Source: Clonostachys chloroleuca (Eukaryota > Ascomycota > Sordariomycetes > Hypocreales > Bionectriaceae). Taken from it: a stretch of DNA of 64,000 nucleotides. Of this stretch, positions 22,623 through 33,490 are shown piece by piece. The first letter of the stretch is position 1; each line of letters opens with the position of its first letter. The stretch lies in NCBI GenBank assembly GCA_037952775.1, contig JBANAY010000004.1, positions 6,138,001 through 6,202,000 of the forward strand. The letters run 5' to 3'. Made by a program: the position numbers and the translations under genes. Under the pieces are notes generated by a model that did no database searches, was not told where the DNA came from, and saw only the letters and a program-made list of their open reading frames with translations.

Positions 22623-23438
22623 ATGCCAACCTTGCCAACAGAGATATTAGTTTCCATTTTCAAGCATCTCCCTCCTCTTTCTAGACCTAGTGTCTTTGAT
22701 AGCTTCCTTTTGACTAATATCTGGGGGCTTATCTTAAAGCTAGACACTTACACAAACGAACTTCAAAACTTATCACATAGCCAACAAAGTCCAAACCTTT
22801 GCCTAGTTGGCCATGATCTTAGACGAGTAGCTAAGGGAAATTATAAAGGGGCATACTTAGTCCTACTTACCAACGACTGGCATGGTGGCTCGTGTGATTT
22901 CAAGGACCTATTCATTAAGTGCCTGCAAGATCATGAAGAACTTCAGCAACCTCTTGATAAATACCCCGAGGTAAAACTTAAGTGTGGGATTACAATTCAA
23001 ATTGAAGAGACCCGGTGCATTGCAGCCCATGGAGGATGGATACAGAATATCCAACCAGGAAGGTTATTTCGGCGAAGCTGGGGAAAACTATCAACATATG
23101 CCCTTTATTATAATGAAAATATTCTTACTCACCTTAAGGAGGACTCAATACGGACAATTGATGATCTTCCAAAGAAAAAAGCCATTAATGAAATATGTGC
23201 TTTAAAGTTAAAATTCAGGGAGGGAACACCTGTGTGGCGGGTATTTAGGAATCCAAGGAAAACACTTAGGCTCATCAATCTTTGGGATGATACCGGCGAT
23301 ATAATCGGATGGAGGGTAGCGACGCCCCCTGAGACTCACGCCGCCAGTGACTCCGTATCATTTGACTCAGCCTCCAGCTCAAGCTCAGTTATTAACTCCT
23401 ATAGAATAATAAATAATCGAAGTAGTTCGGGTTCTTAA
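22623..23438 (+). CDS. F-box-like protein, member A of a local three-gene family
   Basis: Single exon, 271 residues. The N-terminus MPTLPTEILVSIFKHLPPL is an F-box-like helix pair, which in other proteins binds Skp1 in SCF ubiquitin ligases. The rest shares blocks with the protein at 44927: LVGHDL, LVLLTNDWHGGSC, CGITIQI, LSTYALYYNENI and an ICALKLKFREGT block. No LRR, WD40 or Kelch repeat is present, so the substrate-binding part is unusual. The tail is Ser-rich. Codons are AT-rich. The gene begins 24 bases after a MITE, and the next gene downstream on the opposite strand is bZIP-like, the same order as the fossil copy at 44.9-46.2 kb. F-box assignment is by pattern and needs a profile search. 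Confidence 0.75.
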   Translation: MPTLPTEILVSIFKHLPPLSRPSVFDSFLLTNIWGLILKLDTYTNELQNLSHSQQSPNLCLVGHDLRRVAKGNYKGAYLVLLTNDWHGGSCDFKDLFIKCLQDHEELQQPLDKYPEVKLKCGITIQIEETRCIAAHGGWIQNIQPGRLFRRSWGKLSTYALYYNENILTHLKEDSIRTIDDLPKKKAINEICALKLKFREGTPVWRVFRNPRKTLRLINLWDDTGDIIGWRVATPPETHAASDSVSFDSASSSSSVINSYRIINNRSSSGS

Positions 23439-23744
23439 TAAAGGATAAGAAAAGAGATAAATTCCTTAGCCGTTAAATTGAATATCTTTAAGAGATAGTT
23501 TTAGTATATATATAGTAAATCCTTGCTACCCTAATCCAAAAGATGAATATCCTATGATCATCCGCTCCTCCGGCATGCTATCTCAGAAGCGCCAGCATAT
23601 AGTATATTGCAGCCTTCCTTTCTACAGACTAAACTACTTTGAGCTATATATAGAGTTATATATATTCTTGCTACTATCTTCAATGAGCGCTTCCTAGTTA
23701 CGGCCAGTAGTATCAATAAACTCAACATAATCAGAAATAAAATG

Positions 23745-24145
23745 AAAGCAATTAGAACCTACCAGGAGACTTGAGAATGTGCATAACTCTTATTCTTGTC
23801 CTAATAGTTCTCGGGTCGCGTTCCAAGCCACAACAGCTTCGCCAAAGCACTGAGCCGGTGTTTCATCCGACATGCACGGGCTCAACTTCTCCTATATTTT
23901 TGACATGAATGAGGTTGAATGCCCCTCTTCGCCTCGAGTATTGCGAGGTATAGGCTAAATAGTGGCAAGACTGACTGCTGCTTCTTCAGGCTTGCTTTGC
24001 TGAGTATCATGCTCATCTTGGTCAATATTCTCCAAGTCGGTCTTATACTCAGAGGATGGGAATCCCAGGAGGAAGAAGGCCCAGGAATAATAGTTGGGGA
24101 ATTAACGAAGGCCGAGCTGTCGCCATAGTAAAATATCACCATCCA
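23745..24145 (-). pseudogene. Possible decayed gene, family not recognised
   Basis: Read on the minus strand, several stretches look coding (for example SSEYKTDLENIDQDEHDTQQ and, in line after a stop, MSDETPAQCFGEAVVAWNAT) but they are broken by stops and frame changes. No domain is recognised. Confidence 0.25.
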
Positions 24146-24795
24146 TTATAGTATCTCTGCTATGCCAGTTGGATATCAGTATATCTAGTCCTGTATATCA
24201 TAAATTTAGAAATTGACCGTCGGCGTGAATAGGCAGACAAAGTCAGGTCGTGATGTCGATAACATCTTGAAAGTCAAGCATACGTCCTTGCGGTCTACTC
24301 CTTCAACATGCGAGATGGTTAGACAAAGACCACTGACGATATTAAATCGAAGATAGGAAAGCTAGGCCAGGCCGAAGGACAAGACCAAAGGAAACTACTA
24401 TTATTGCCTAGAATCATACTATTCAACATATAAGATATATCTGGAGTCCCCTTGAATACTGCCAATAATCCAGGGTATTCGAACTCAGAAACCTTTTAAG
24501 GTAGTGTCACGAAAAGCAATGTCTCAACAAATTCTACTTTTCTTAATGCGAGCAGTACATCGGAAATTAGTGAATTCTTTCGATCGTGAGGATTGGTAGC
24601 CTAACATTATTATATTGAGCCGATCAAGTAATGACTATTTACATCCCTATCAGAATCACACGATGCCTCCTTTTTTTCCAGACTCTATCTCTGGTCAATC
24701 TTGCCACGGGTGCTTCTCAGGTCTGAAAAGTGGTTTTATAATTCACTTAACTAAAATCCCAACTTCTACGTAAAGTACACATAAGGGAAATAAAT
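24146..24795. other. AT-rich spacer; part is duplicated at 45.97 kb
   Basis: No gene. The last 120 bases (about 24675-24795), which lie 3' of the bZIP-like gene, are recognisably similar to 45975-46085. Confidence 0.5.
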
Positions 24796-25287
24796 TTACT
24801 CAAGCGTCCTAGTAGCTGGACTTGCCACGGGAGCTATTCCGGACAGGTTCCCAGAGGAGCAAGTCGTACAAAGAATATTGAAAAAGTTCTCATCATCGAG
24901 AAAGCTATCGCTCCCAATATTCCCATCTATAATTTGTCCATAGGGGATTGTTGGTAGAGCAAGATTTTGAGATAACCCTGTTATTTCCGTTGCACTCATC
25001 CGGCCGCAAAGAAATCCACTGCTGCATTTTTCTTGCTCCAAAACTTGTTGAAGAATATGAACGTTTTTAATTAGAGAGTCGAGACGAGCACCTAGCTGTT
25101 CCAATTGCAAGCGTTGTTCATTGATTTGTACCGATTGCCTGTCAACTATTTGGGCAAGGGCCTTTGTGGTCTCACGGGTCCGCGCCCGGCGTTGGTTTCT
25201 ATTTTGCCCAACCCGATTATCAGCATTGGATTGAGCATGTGTCGTTCCGCTCTCCATGGTGACAGATGTAGCGTGCGTGGCTGGCAA
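24796..25287 (-). CDS. bZIP-like protein
   Basis: Single exon, 163 residues. Residues 27-45 read like a fungal bZIP basic region (QNRNQRRARTRETTKAL, with the Asn..Arg spacing of N-x7-R), followed by a coiled-coil stretch of about 45 residues rich in Leu, Gln and Ile (QIVDRQSVQINEQRLQLEQL and on). The heptad leucines are imperfect. The C-terminal third has a short acidic-hydrophobic patch (DSFLDDENFFNILCTT) that could be an activation or interaction motif. If functional it is a nuclear DNA-binding regulator acting as a dimer. A degraded copy of its C-terminal coding part lies at about 46085-46205. Confidence 0.65.
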   Translation of the reverse strand: MPATHATSVTMESGTTHAQSNADNRVGQNRNQRRARTRETTKALAQIVDRQSVQINEQRLQLEQLGARLDSLIKNVHILQQVLEQEKCSSGFLCGRMSATEITGLSQNLALPTIPYGQIIDGNIGSDSFLDDENFFNILCTTCSSGNLSGIAPVASPATRTLE

Positions 25288-25865
25288 TGTCGTTTGTAGA
25301 TCCCCCTTTCTAGTGAAATTGCTCCAACACAGAGCCTAGTTATTGTAGCATCGCTATTTGGTTTTTGGCGGCCAAATTCGCTAGAGATCTATTAGGCCGG
25401 TTTCGGCCATGCGTCTAGATTTGTACACCCATGTTGCACTTTGGGATAGTATCCACAAAAACCGAGTCAAGTCGTTCACAGCCAGAATCTGCTCCATTTC
25501 TACACATCCGGGGTCTTCGAAACTAAATGTAAGATGATGTCATATATATGTACAGATCTCCCGTGCGCTAACAACTATTTTCAGCTAACCGAGACCCCTG
25601 CGCACAGTATATTGGCTCGACATTACTGTATAATTCTAATTATATATTGATGAAAATGGGCCTAGCCAGCATAGGGCGTGCTGAGCTAAAATTTTAGTTG
25701 TCTCCGGCACTGGATTTTTTTTTTCGCTGAATCCCACACTCAAATGAACAATGACGAAAGAGAAAGAAAGTCACATTAACAAACCTGCCAATGGCGTCGG
25801 ATATTGCCTTGAGTGGTCTTGCTAAAGCTATTCAAGGGCTGTGCTATTCGGTATGTTGTAATTAC
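25288..25865. other. Intergenic, nothing recognised
   Basis: Promoter side of the bZIP-like gene; no long frame, one T-run at 25726-25734. Confidence 0.45.
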
Positions 25866-26284
25866 CTAACTCATAACCGCATATAGTCTATTAAAGCGCT
25901 CTGGTCTTTGTTTCAGCAAAGGTGCCACTCTAGCTATGTACTTGTGTTCGTTATGTTCGAAGTAGTGATCGCTCGTATAAACACTCCGCCGAGGTGCCCG
26001 CATTAGGGATTCAATCACAGTAAACTGTCGATCAGCTGCGATACCCAGGGCCTTTGCAGCATAGCTCGGGTATATTCGTAGGGTCGCTACTTTGCCTCAC
26101 TAATTGTGGCTGTACTCACTAGCGGACGGAGATAAAACCACAGCTCTTTGGCCAATGGTGCTTTTTTACGAATCTCTAGCCTAAATACATCCTTCTCGCG
26201 TGTTTCGGAACGCCAGCCTCTGCGCTTAATATCTTTTGTATTCAAAGATCTTTTCCTAGCTTTAATGAAATTGTTTTCATCAAT
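25866..26284 (-). pseudogene. Frameshifted gene remnant, family not recognised
   Basis: On the minus strand a coding-like segment starts after a CTAG acceptor at 26285 and runs about 65 codons (a piece reads RRGWRSETREKDVFRLEIRK) to a TAG. Starting in the neighbouring frame at the same place, a second segment continues for about 75 codons (pieces: YAAKALGIAADRQFTVIESL and HNEHKYIARVAPLLKQRPER) to a stop at 25866. One missing base would join them. Both parts have strong coding composition, so this is probably a recently broken gene. I do not recognise the family. Confidence 0.42.
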
Positions 26285-26391
26285 CTAGAATATCCATTTT
26301 CAACCTAAAAAAAAACTATATGTAAGCTCTCAGAGTATTTCATTAGGAGTTTTCTGATAATGAACGCATTAATTTATAGCAGCTCAGCGAT

Positions 26392-26562
26392 ATGTACCAA
26401 AAGAATGAATCAGGGAAGCGATCCAGAGCAGACAATTATACTCTTGAAGATGGTATTCAGGACTACGAATTGGAGTTACGACTCCTTGAGGAACGTGTGA
26501 AAGGAGAAGAATCTAGCGGAACGTCAAAGAAAGAGGGAACAAGAGATTCAAAGAAAAAGTAG
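26392..26562 (+). CDS. Tentative 56-residue ORF
   Basis: A short, very hydrophilic frame containing GIQDYELELRLLEERVK. That block resembles the QDYxxxLxLLEQQ pattern I associate with C-terminal ends of several fungal transposon-linked and hypothetical proteins. It could be a gene end without its body. No signal peptide or partner exon found. Confidence 0.22.
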   Translation: MYQKNESGKRSRADNYTLEDGIQDYELELRLLEERVKGEESSGTSKKEGTRDSKKK

Positions 26563-27521
26563 AATAGGAGCTTAAGAGACTGAGAAGCGTTGTAAGTTAT
26601 AGGCTTGATTTGGAACGATCCACATAAAGGGGTCGGGAAGCTTAATAACTCGTATAAAGGAGAGGGAAGCAAGATAGCTCAGGTGACCTAGCTTATAAGC
26701 AGTTTGCGGTGACGGGATGAAACTTCAATAAGTCTGCGACAAGGAACTTTTAAATCCATTTAGTTTGCAAGTACTAGACCCGAAGGAATTACATCGTCAA
26801 TAATTACTCAACTATTTCCGTTTGTTATATATATATTTATTCCTAGCTAGAAAACACTCTTTAGACAGTTTTCAATAGCATCGCTACCGCCTTTATTGAA
26901 ACTAGCCCCTCAGTGCTCGTATATTAGCTGTAACTCGTGCAGTACCTAGGGCAACCTAGTAGAATACGTTCAGGACAGGTTACTGAATGTGAGAGTAGGT
27001 TTTGCTAAGTTTTAAGAATCCGAGGCTTAAAGAGTGGATGAATTGTGCTAGTAATACCAGGGCCAGCATATCTGGAAGAGTTATAGCGTTAGCCAATAGC
27101 AACAAGCCTTGTAAAGAAACACTATATTATATCTAGATTTGCTATTGGATAGAAATCAGATCAAACTATAGATATAGCTAGCAATATGTTTTTTTAGAGT
27201 GAGTAAGTCCATGATCTCCCCAAAATAATAAAATCCTATAAATTATTTTATGGTTGTTGGCTCTGTCTTTTCGATATAAATATATCTCTCCTTAACCGAG
27301 ATCCTCATCGTGATCGCACTCTTATACAGGTAGGGGTTCATAGCGTTAGTAGGTTGGAAAATACTATAGGTAATTAATATTTATAACCACTAAATCTTCG
27401 ATCTTGTATATAGTGTGATTGAAAAAAAAGGCCTATCTAGCGGCTCTATATATCTCCTACTCCGAAGTCATCGCCCCATTCGGAAGTATGTTGGCATTAT
27501 CCCACTGCAAGTTGCCTCAGT
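26563..27521. other. AT-rich gene-free stretch with one duplicated segment
   Basis: No gene seen. It contains the first copy of a roughly 100-bp dispersed repeat (26855-26957). Confidence 0.5.
26855..26957 (+). repeat. Dispersed direct repeat, copy 1
   Basis: About 100 bases that match 28603-28709 by eye at roughly 80 percent in the same orientation, sharing CACTCTTTAGACAGTT-like starts and CTCGYATATTRGC in the middle. Both copies follow alternating TA tracts. Nature unknown; no terminal repeats seen. Confidence 0.6.
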
Positions 27522-27971
27522 CTACGCGGTAACAGTAACAGTTACGGTAACAGTACTGGTAGCCATGTCAACAATAGAATTAAGGGCAACAGAGTCGGTG
27601 CTCTTGCTAGAGATATCTTCGAATTCCCATGTGACATCCGTACGGCCAACGGAGAGGCCGATAATCTGTTCAAACACACTCGGAGAGACATCGATGGAGC
27701 CGCTAAGACATTCAGGACACTTATCCCAGATCGGTGCGCGGACAGAGTTTCCATTAGCATGGGATATCTTGATCCATTTCCCACAGACGGCTGCTTTGTT
27801 AGGATTGATATCATTGCCAAAGTCTAGAGCAGAGAGGGCGACGACGGCGTCACTATCACTATGGACTATGCCGCATGCACCGAGGCCCTGGTAGAAGTAG
27901 GTCATTTGGCCAGAAAATGCGGTTACAGATAAATATAACACTGTACAAATCAATAGTTTAAGTTTAAGCAT
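27522..27971 (-). CDS. Small secreted DPBB (RlpA/expansin-like) protein
   Basis: Single exon, 149 residues. A signal peptide covers about residues 1-18 (LLICTVLYLSVTAFS). The following domain has the order of the RlpA-like double-psi beta-barrel: a TYFYQGLGACG start, VVALSALDF, CGKWIKI, and the signature PIWDKCPECLSGSIDVSPSVF with the conserved Asp, then a VTWEF ending. The C-terminus is a Thr-Val repeat made by a GTTACT-type microsatellite at about 27525-27560. Related fungal proteins are secreted, bind wall polysaccharide and are often induced on hosts. No CBM63-like second expansin domain is present. An AT-rich, gene-poor neighbourhood suits an effector-like role, but that is inference. 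Confidence 0.85.
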   Translation of the reverse strand: MLKLKLLICTVLYLSVTAFSGQMTYFYQGLGACGIVHSDSDAVVALSALDFGNDINPNKAAVCGKWIKISHANGNSVRAPIWDKCPECLSGSIDVSPSVFEQIIGLSVGRTDVTWEFEDISSKSTDSVALNSIVDMATSTVTVTVTVTA

Positions 27972-29169
27972 TTTGAAAGCTAAACAGCAAACTAGTTATT
28001 TGAGAACTTTAACATACGTGCAGTAATATATATTTTAATACTGTATTATATATTATACCTACATAGAGCTATTTATGAGTAAAACCAGCGAAATAAGCTT
28101 TTAATGCTTTAAAGAAATTAGTAAGCTTAATTATACCGATATAGATAGTACTAATACTAGGTAGATATTAAAAAAAAAACTAAATATTTATACTATAGAA
28201 CTTGTACAGGGTCAACTAAGATATAGAAGAAGTTACTTTTCTAACTCTACTTTACATTTCTAAGTCTACCAAGCTAAGAGAAGCTGAAAAGAGCTTTATT
28301 TATTTTTTTTGATTAAATATACTTATACGTACAACATACACTTTGTATAAAATCTTACAGAAGTTGAGACTAAGAGGCAAAGCAGTTTTATTCCCATTTC
28401 TTAGGCTTGGCCTAAAAACAGGTATTCCCCTAATTGTTACGAATTTGACCAATGTGCACTGTCATGTGTGGAACCCCCACTTTTCGCTCCAATCACGACA
28501 GGATCATTCGGATCCCACGATGACCCTCAACCTAGATCATTGCCAAGACACAATAATCCCTTAGTATATATATACACATACGGTACACTTTCATAGCATA
28601 GACACTCTTTTAGACAGTTATCAATATAATTGCCTACGCCTTCATTGAAACTAGCTCCTCACTGCTCGCATATTGGCCGTAATTCGCATTGCACAGTACA
28701 AAACAACCTGATCGCGCCGCTCAGAACAACTCTGATTGGTTACACCCTGATCTATCCTAGACCTCCGTCCAGTGTAAGTCACCCAACCGTCTCACTATTC
28801 CAGACCTGACTCTAGAGCTATGGCTAAGGCTGCCAAAGGCTTAGTTAAGACCCTTCAGAAGGCTGTTATATATATATAATCTTAAGAATCTAACTGTTAC
28901 TTCAATCTAGAGCTATGCATTTCAGATAGTTATAATATTATACTGAGATAAATACATTTACCTACATTTATCGATATAGTGACTAAACTATAGATATCTA
29001 TTACTATATACTTAGCCTAAAGCTGAAATCGGCGTTATATTGAAAGGAACTATTCTTTGGAGCTACTTCTAGCCTATGATTATATATATACACCTAGCTA
29101 GACAAAAGAACAAAAACTAAACTAATCTATATCCTATATTTCCGAGAAACTAGATCGTTTAAACTTGTA
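27972..29169. other. AT-rich spacer
   Basis: Promoter side of the DPBB gene. A weak match to the TIR family start (TTATGAGTAAAACCAGC) lies at about 28070-28092, and the second copy of the 100-bp dispersed repeat at 28603-28709. No gene recognised. Confidence 0.5.
28603..28709 (+). repeat. Dispersed direct repeat, copy 2
   Basis: Partner of 26855-26957, same orientation, with more than a dozen substitutions that include several C/T and G/A differences. Confidence 0.6.
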
Positions 29170-29804
29170 ATGTTACCACCTAAGTATATTGATCTTACGC
29201 TGGATAATTGTAATTCATGCCAGAAGGAACTTGATGAAAATAAAACTCTCTATCAATCCTTACGGGAGGTTCGTTTCAGTTTTCTTTACTATTGAAGTTT
29301 TGCTAAAAAAGATAGCTATACTGTTCTTCGAAGTGCGTCGAAACTCGGACGAAGTTTTTCAAGCGTAACGAATGTGTTATATGCTACGATACATATACTA
29401 GCAAGAGGGTGATCCGGATTTTACCGTGCGGTCATAGCTACTGCGATGAATGTCTTCAAACGCAAACACAAACATCAGAATGCCGAGATTTGTGTGGCGA
29501 ATGTCGAACACCATATAAACTTAGAGAATATAAAGGGCGCATAGGGCATCAAGTAAAACTTATCCAACGAACTAGAAGGAGGAAAGACAGAAATGATATA
29601 ACTTGGACGCACAGAAATGAAGAGGCCGTTGATATAAGAGATGTTTGTCTCTCTGGAAACAAGCCAACTGAGTTTATCGTGGTGCGTGTTGGTGCAAGGA
29701 AATTAGTGATGTTTTACGATAATACAAGGCAGGAATATCAAACAGAAGATGGTAAAATAGTTTACCCCAAAGCTATTATTCGCTCCACGACACGATTAGG
29801 TTAG
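29170..29804 (+). CDS. RING-finger protein
   Basis: Exons 29170-29268 and 29316-29804 join in frame to about 195 residues; the 47-base intron has a weak GTTCGT donor. Residues about 50-95 form a C3HC4 RING: CVIC, then CGHSYCDECL and CGEC with correct spacing, so it probably binds zinc and an E2 enzyme as a ubiquitin ligase. The N-terminal 35 residues contain another Cys pair (CNSC). The C-terminal about 90 residues form a basic then beta-rich region (IVVRVGARKLVMFYDN) of unknown type. It lies 650 bases upstream of the AAA ATPase gene in the same direction, within the AT-rich compartment. Confidence 0.8.
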
Positions 29805-30451
29805 CAAACTAATTGAGAAATTATTGCATGACTAATTCAGAACTCCTGCTTATTATACGCTATGCTAACTACAATTTTTCCAACCCTCCCCCTTTTAGCC
29901 CCTTGGTGTTATTTCTCTTTGATTGCGCTCTCGAGATTGAAGTCTATGCCGTAGAATTTGTCCGTTCCATGGGACGTCGTTTTGTGATATAGATGTGTTT
30001 AGCTTCGCCTCTGGATGCGACTGTCTTGTGTTGCACCCTGCAAGGGTTAGCTTTGTTGGTTCAAAGACCACCACACCTGATAATGACAACATTTACTAAA
30101 TGGCTCGGGAAATCCCGTGTGCTTGTCATCTGATATTGTAGTCAACATGAGATCCGCGCTGTGAATGAACACCTTTTCGCACGCAATATAATATATCTTG
30201 GCGTATGCCCCAACAGCTAATTCTGCCTCTGAGGCTTAAATTTGATGATTATGCTTTGACTAGACTTTGGCCATGTCTTTATGGCCATTAATGGCTCCAT
30301 AGTATACATACTATATAGATTCCTTTGCATATAGAGCCCAACGTCATTGGAGAGCGACTAGACATCATCTTGTCGTATGCCTTTTTCCAAATCTGATCTT
30401 GAGTAGCCCTTCTCGTGTCGTCGGACCAGTACTTCAATCTATTCACATACC
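29805..30451. other. Intergenic, nothing recognised
   Basis: Spacer before the AAA ATPase gene; no long frame with family resemblance. Confidence 0.5.
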
Positions 30452-31894
30452 ATGATGCTCCTTGGAAGCCAAATACCTCTGGAAGCAGGCTATCAACAGC
30501 TACCCATGGTAGAACTTTTAATTCCAGGGTTCGCCATTATTTCCAACATGATCGGTCAGATTTTTAGTGGCCAGCTTAGTGGCTGTACTCGAATTCTATG
30601 CCTCTTCGTGTTGGTTGCTCTCTCGAAATCATATCTCCTCCAATTGAGAGATTGGTTCCTGGAATTCTTCCGTAAGTTTCGTTTCTTGCTCTACGCTAAG
30701 AATGCTAATTTATGTTTTGAAGAATGGAAGATTCACATTAGGCCCTACGAGGAAACTTACAATATGGTTCAGGGCTGGATTTTATCTCATAAATCAGACT
30801 GCACTGCCCGATCCGTTCTGGTCACGATAGGAGCAAGACAAGACAATGAAGATATATTCAATGCTTGCTCTAAGAAACCACTCAGCTATCTCCCCTGGGA
30901 GGGAGTCTTCTATTTCTGGTATAAGAAGAACTTACTTATATACAGAACTACACATACAGATCTCGGTTTCCGTATAGAGGAGAAAGTCTCTATTTCATGC
31001 ATCAGCAGATCTCCTTCTATCTTAAAAGACTTCATGTCAGAGTGCCACCGTCAGTATCTGAAAACACTAAGAAACAAAACAATAATCTATAAAAATCAGG
31101 GCAATAATTGGAAGATTGATTCGACAGTTGATACTCGACCTCTTTCAACCGTTATTCTGAATGAGTGCCTAAAAGAAACAGTTGTAAAAGACCTTGCAAA
31201 GTTTCTTGACCCGGAGACTAGGCGTTGGTATTCTGATCGCAGAATTCCGTACAAACGAGGATATCTGTTTTACGGCCCTCCAGGGACAGGTAAAACGAGC
31301 TTCAGTATTTCAATTGCTGGTGAATTGGATATGAATATTTATATATTTAGTATCCCGAACATAGACGATCGAAACTTGGAAGACTTATTTGCTAGTCTTC
31401 CGGAAAGATGCATCGCATTACTGGAGGATATCGACGTTATTGGAGCTTCTAGCCCTCAACACTTCAATCCTTCTGAACCACATAAGAATAGAGATACTCG
31501 ATGCTCCCCAGGACGGGTATCTCTCTCCAGTATTTTGAACACCCTTGATGGTGTTTCGTCCCAGGTTAATAGAATTTTTATCCTAACGACTAATCATCTT
31601 CACAAACTCGATAAAGCGATTATTAGGCCTGGTCGGGTTGATATGAAAGCCGAATTTGAACTCGCTAGTAAGTCCATTGCGAAGGCAATGTTCACCTATA
31701 TGCTTGGGGGTCAGGAAAATATCGATACAGAGGAACAATCAGAAGCTTTTGCCGAAAGAGTTCCAGATAGCAAATTTAGCCCGGCAGAGATTATGAATTA
31801 TCTTCAGAGATACTGTAAGGCCCCGGCCGGTGCGGTCGAAAACTGCGGGAAGTGGGTGGGCAATCTCCTCGAAGAAAAGAGGATGAATAAGTAG
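30452..31894 (+). CDS. BCS1-like AAA ATPase
   Basis: The reading frame is open for 480 codons; a likely 51-base in-frame intron (30672-30722, GTAAGT donor, GAAG acceptor) would shorten the protein to 463. A hydrophobic segment near residues 45-62 precedes a BCS1-type N-terminal domain, then the AAA module: Walker A GPPGTGKTS at about 275, Walker B IALLEDIDV at about 321, sensor ILTTNHLHKLDKAIIRPGR with the arginine finger region, and a helical lid. All ATPase residues are intact. True Bcs1 is a mitochondrial inner-membrane chaperone for complex III; ascomycetes carry many BCS1-like paralogues of unknown role, some near incompatibility loci. This short, AT-rich copy is one of those rather than the housekeeping gene. 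A decayed relative lies at 46270-46440. Confidence 0.9.
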   Translation: MMLLGSQIPLEAGYQQLPMVELLIPGFAIISNMIGQIFSGQLSGCTRILCLFVLVALSKSYLLQLRDWFLEFFRKFRFLLYAKNANLCFEEWKIHIRPYEETYNMVQGWILSHKSDCTARSVLVTIGARQDNEDIFNACSKKPLSYLPWEGVFYFWYKKNLLIYRTTHTDLGFRIEEKVSISCISRSPSILKDFMSECHRQYLKTLRNKTIIYKNQGNNWKIDSTVDTRPLSTVILNECLKETVVKDLAKFLDPETRRWYSDRRIPYKRGYLFYGPPGTGKTSFSISIAGELDMNIYIFSIPNIDDRNLEDLFASLPERCIALLEDIDVIGASSPQHFNPSEPHKNRDTRCSPGRVSLSSILNTLDGVSSQVNRIFILTTNHLHKLDKAIIRPGRVDMKAEFELASKSIAKAMFTYMLGGQENIDTEEQSEAFAERVPDSKFSPAEIMNYLQRYCKAPAGAVENCGKWVGNLLEEKRMNK

Positions 31895-32141
31895 TGGCAA
31901 ATCGGAAGAGACAAACTAAACCTGGTTGGCTTTTGGCGTCTGATTACAAACGAAATGCTATTTTTTGATAGGCTATGAGAGCTAGCAGGTATCAGCTAGT
32001 AATTTCGTTTGTTGGACTATCAGTTGCAATAGAGCCCTTTGTTATTTCCCAACTATACACATCTGATATCCTATAACTTCAGAAAATGAATCAATTTGAC
32101 CAGTACTGCACTGTTGATTCTTAGAACCACAGCTGTGAAAT

Positions 32142-32614
32142 CTAGTTTAGTAAAACTAACTCGAAATCTGAGCGCAAATCCTCCATCCTACATCGAACAA
32201 CCATCCATGGCATACTTGTTGTCTTGTGGTAGCATTTCCAATTGCATAACCAAGCTTTCAGCATAGTCACTGAAAGCTCTGGATACTCTCTGTCTCCGTA
32301 AATTTCGTCCCTCTTCTCACTAATTGAATACGGCCAGAGTACGTTGTGAAAGTAGTGCCGTCCTTTGGTTTGATATAGGTTAGAGCTATCGCAAACGTCT
32401 CGTCCAAACATCCATTAGAAGATCAAGCTGAAAGATTATAGCACCCATTTAGGTTTCCGTCAACTTGAAAGGGTATTGCCTCCTCAAGCTCTCGTCTAGC
32501 TGCTACCCCTGCATCAGTGTCTTTGGAGTCATTTTTGCCTGCCGGAAAGGCAATCGAGTATTTCCAGCTGCGCAAGATTGTCGTGTTAAGGACAAGAATT
32601 CCCTTACCTTCCAT
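32142..32614 (-). pseudogene. Nudix (CoA-diphosphatase-like) remnant
   Basis: On the minus strand the first frame (32614-32423) reads ILVLNTTILRSWKYSIAFPAG then KNDSKDTDAGVAARRELEEA. This matches the Nudix box of NUDT7/PCD1-type CoA diphosphatases (FPGGK-D-D-A-RE-EE), but the last catalytic glutamate is replaced by Ala and the residue corresponding to the first Gly pair is altered. The frame stops soon after; a second frame (32411-32142) may be its continuation. Truncated and missing a metal ligand, it is probably a dead gene. Confidence 0.42.
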
Positions 32615-33490
32615 GGCATAGTTTAGTACGATGATGACAACTTGAGCTGGTGAACTAAGTTGCGTGTTGCGATGGGAGGAGTATGTCTGTACGACCGTTT
32701 CCAGTGCAAAATTTGGAGGTGATGCTGACGGGCGTAAAAACCCCTCGCGAGAAGATTACCTCTTGTTTCCGAGTATTTTAGCGTCTTGTGGAAGATTGGT
32801 CATTGTTCTCGAAGAAACCTCTCGGCGGGGACGGGGGAAAAGATAAGAAAATGTGTTGTAGGGAGGAAATCACGAGCGGTAGCGGGGATTATTTCATAGG
32901 AGGGGATGCAAAGCTAACTCCATTCTCCTCTCGGGGCTATGTACAGCTGAAGCTTGTATATTACTTCAAACAGCCTAGGGTCCCAGCGGCCAGGCGTTAT
33001 TTATAGACAGAATCTTATCATCCTCGTCATCAAGACACCCTAAAATATACCACAATTTTGATCTGACTGCCATTTTATCTCTTGCATAACATGAGTAGGA
33101 TCCCATAAACCATATATAGAATATCGCTCTTTCATCGCTTGTCTCTGCTGTTAATATCACTGGTTGCTTTGCGCATCCTCGCTAGGCCCCAGAAACATAG
33201 CAGTATTAAAGAATTTACCACCCACAGGCAAAAGATGATAATTGCAAAGACATGTTGTGCAAGCTCTACGCTAATCACGTAAGAGGGAGCAGTAGTATCC
33301 ATCTTTAAGAGCCACTGCGGAGCAATGATCAGGTTATGGGTATATACAACATATGAACGAACTGTCTTTAACATTCTACAATGAAATACAGATTCAGCGT
33401 TCGCTTTATAGCTCTATTATATCAATAAAGGAAGTCACTCAGTAGGTGTGATCACAGTGTGCAGTTTACTTGGATAGAGTACCCCGCCTA
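32615..33490. other. Intergenic, no convincing gene
   Basis: A minus-strand frame at 33132-33374 has one hydrophobic helix followed by a basic tail but no other support. Otherwise nothing was recognised. Confidence 0.4.
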
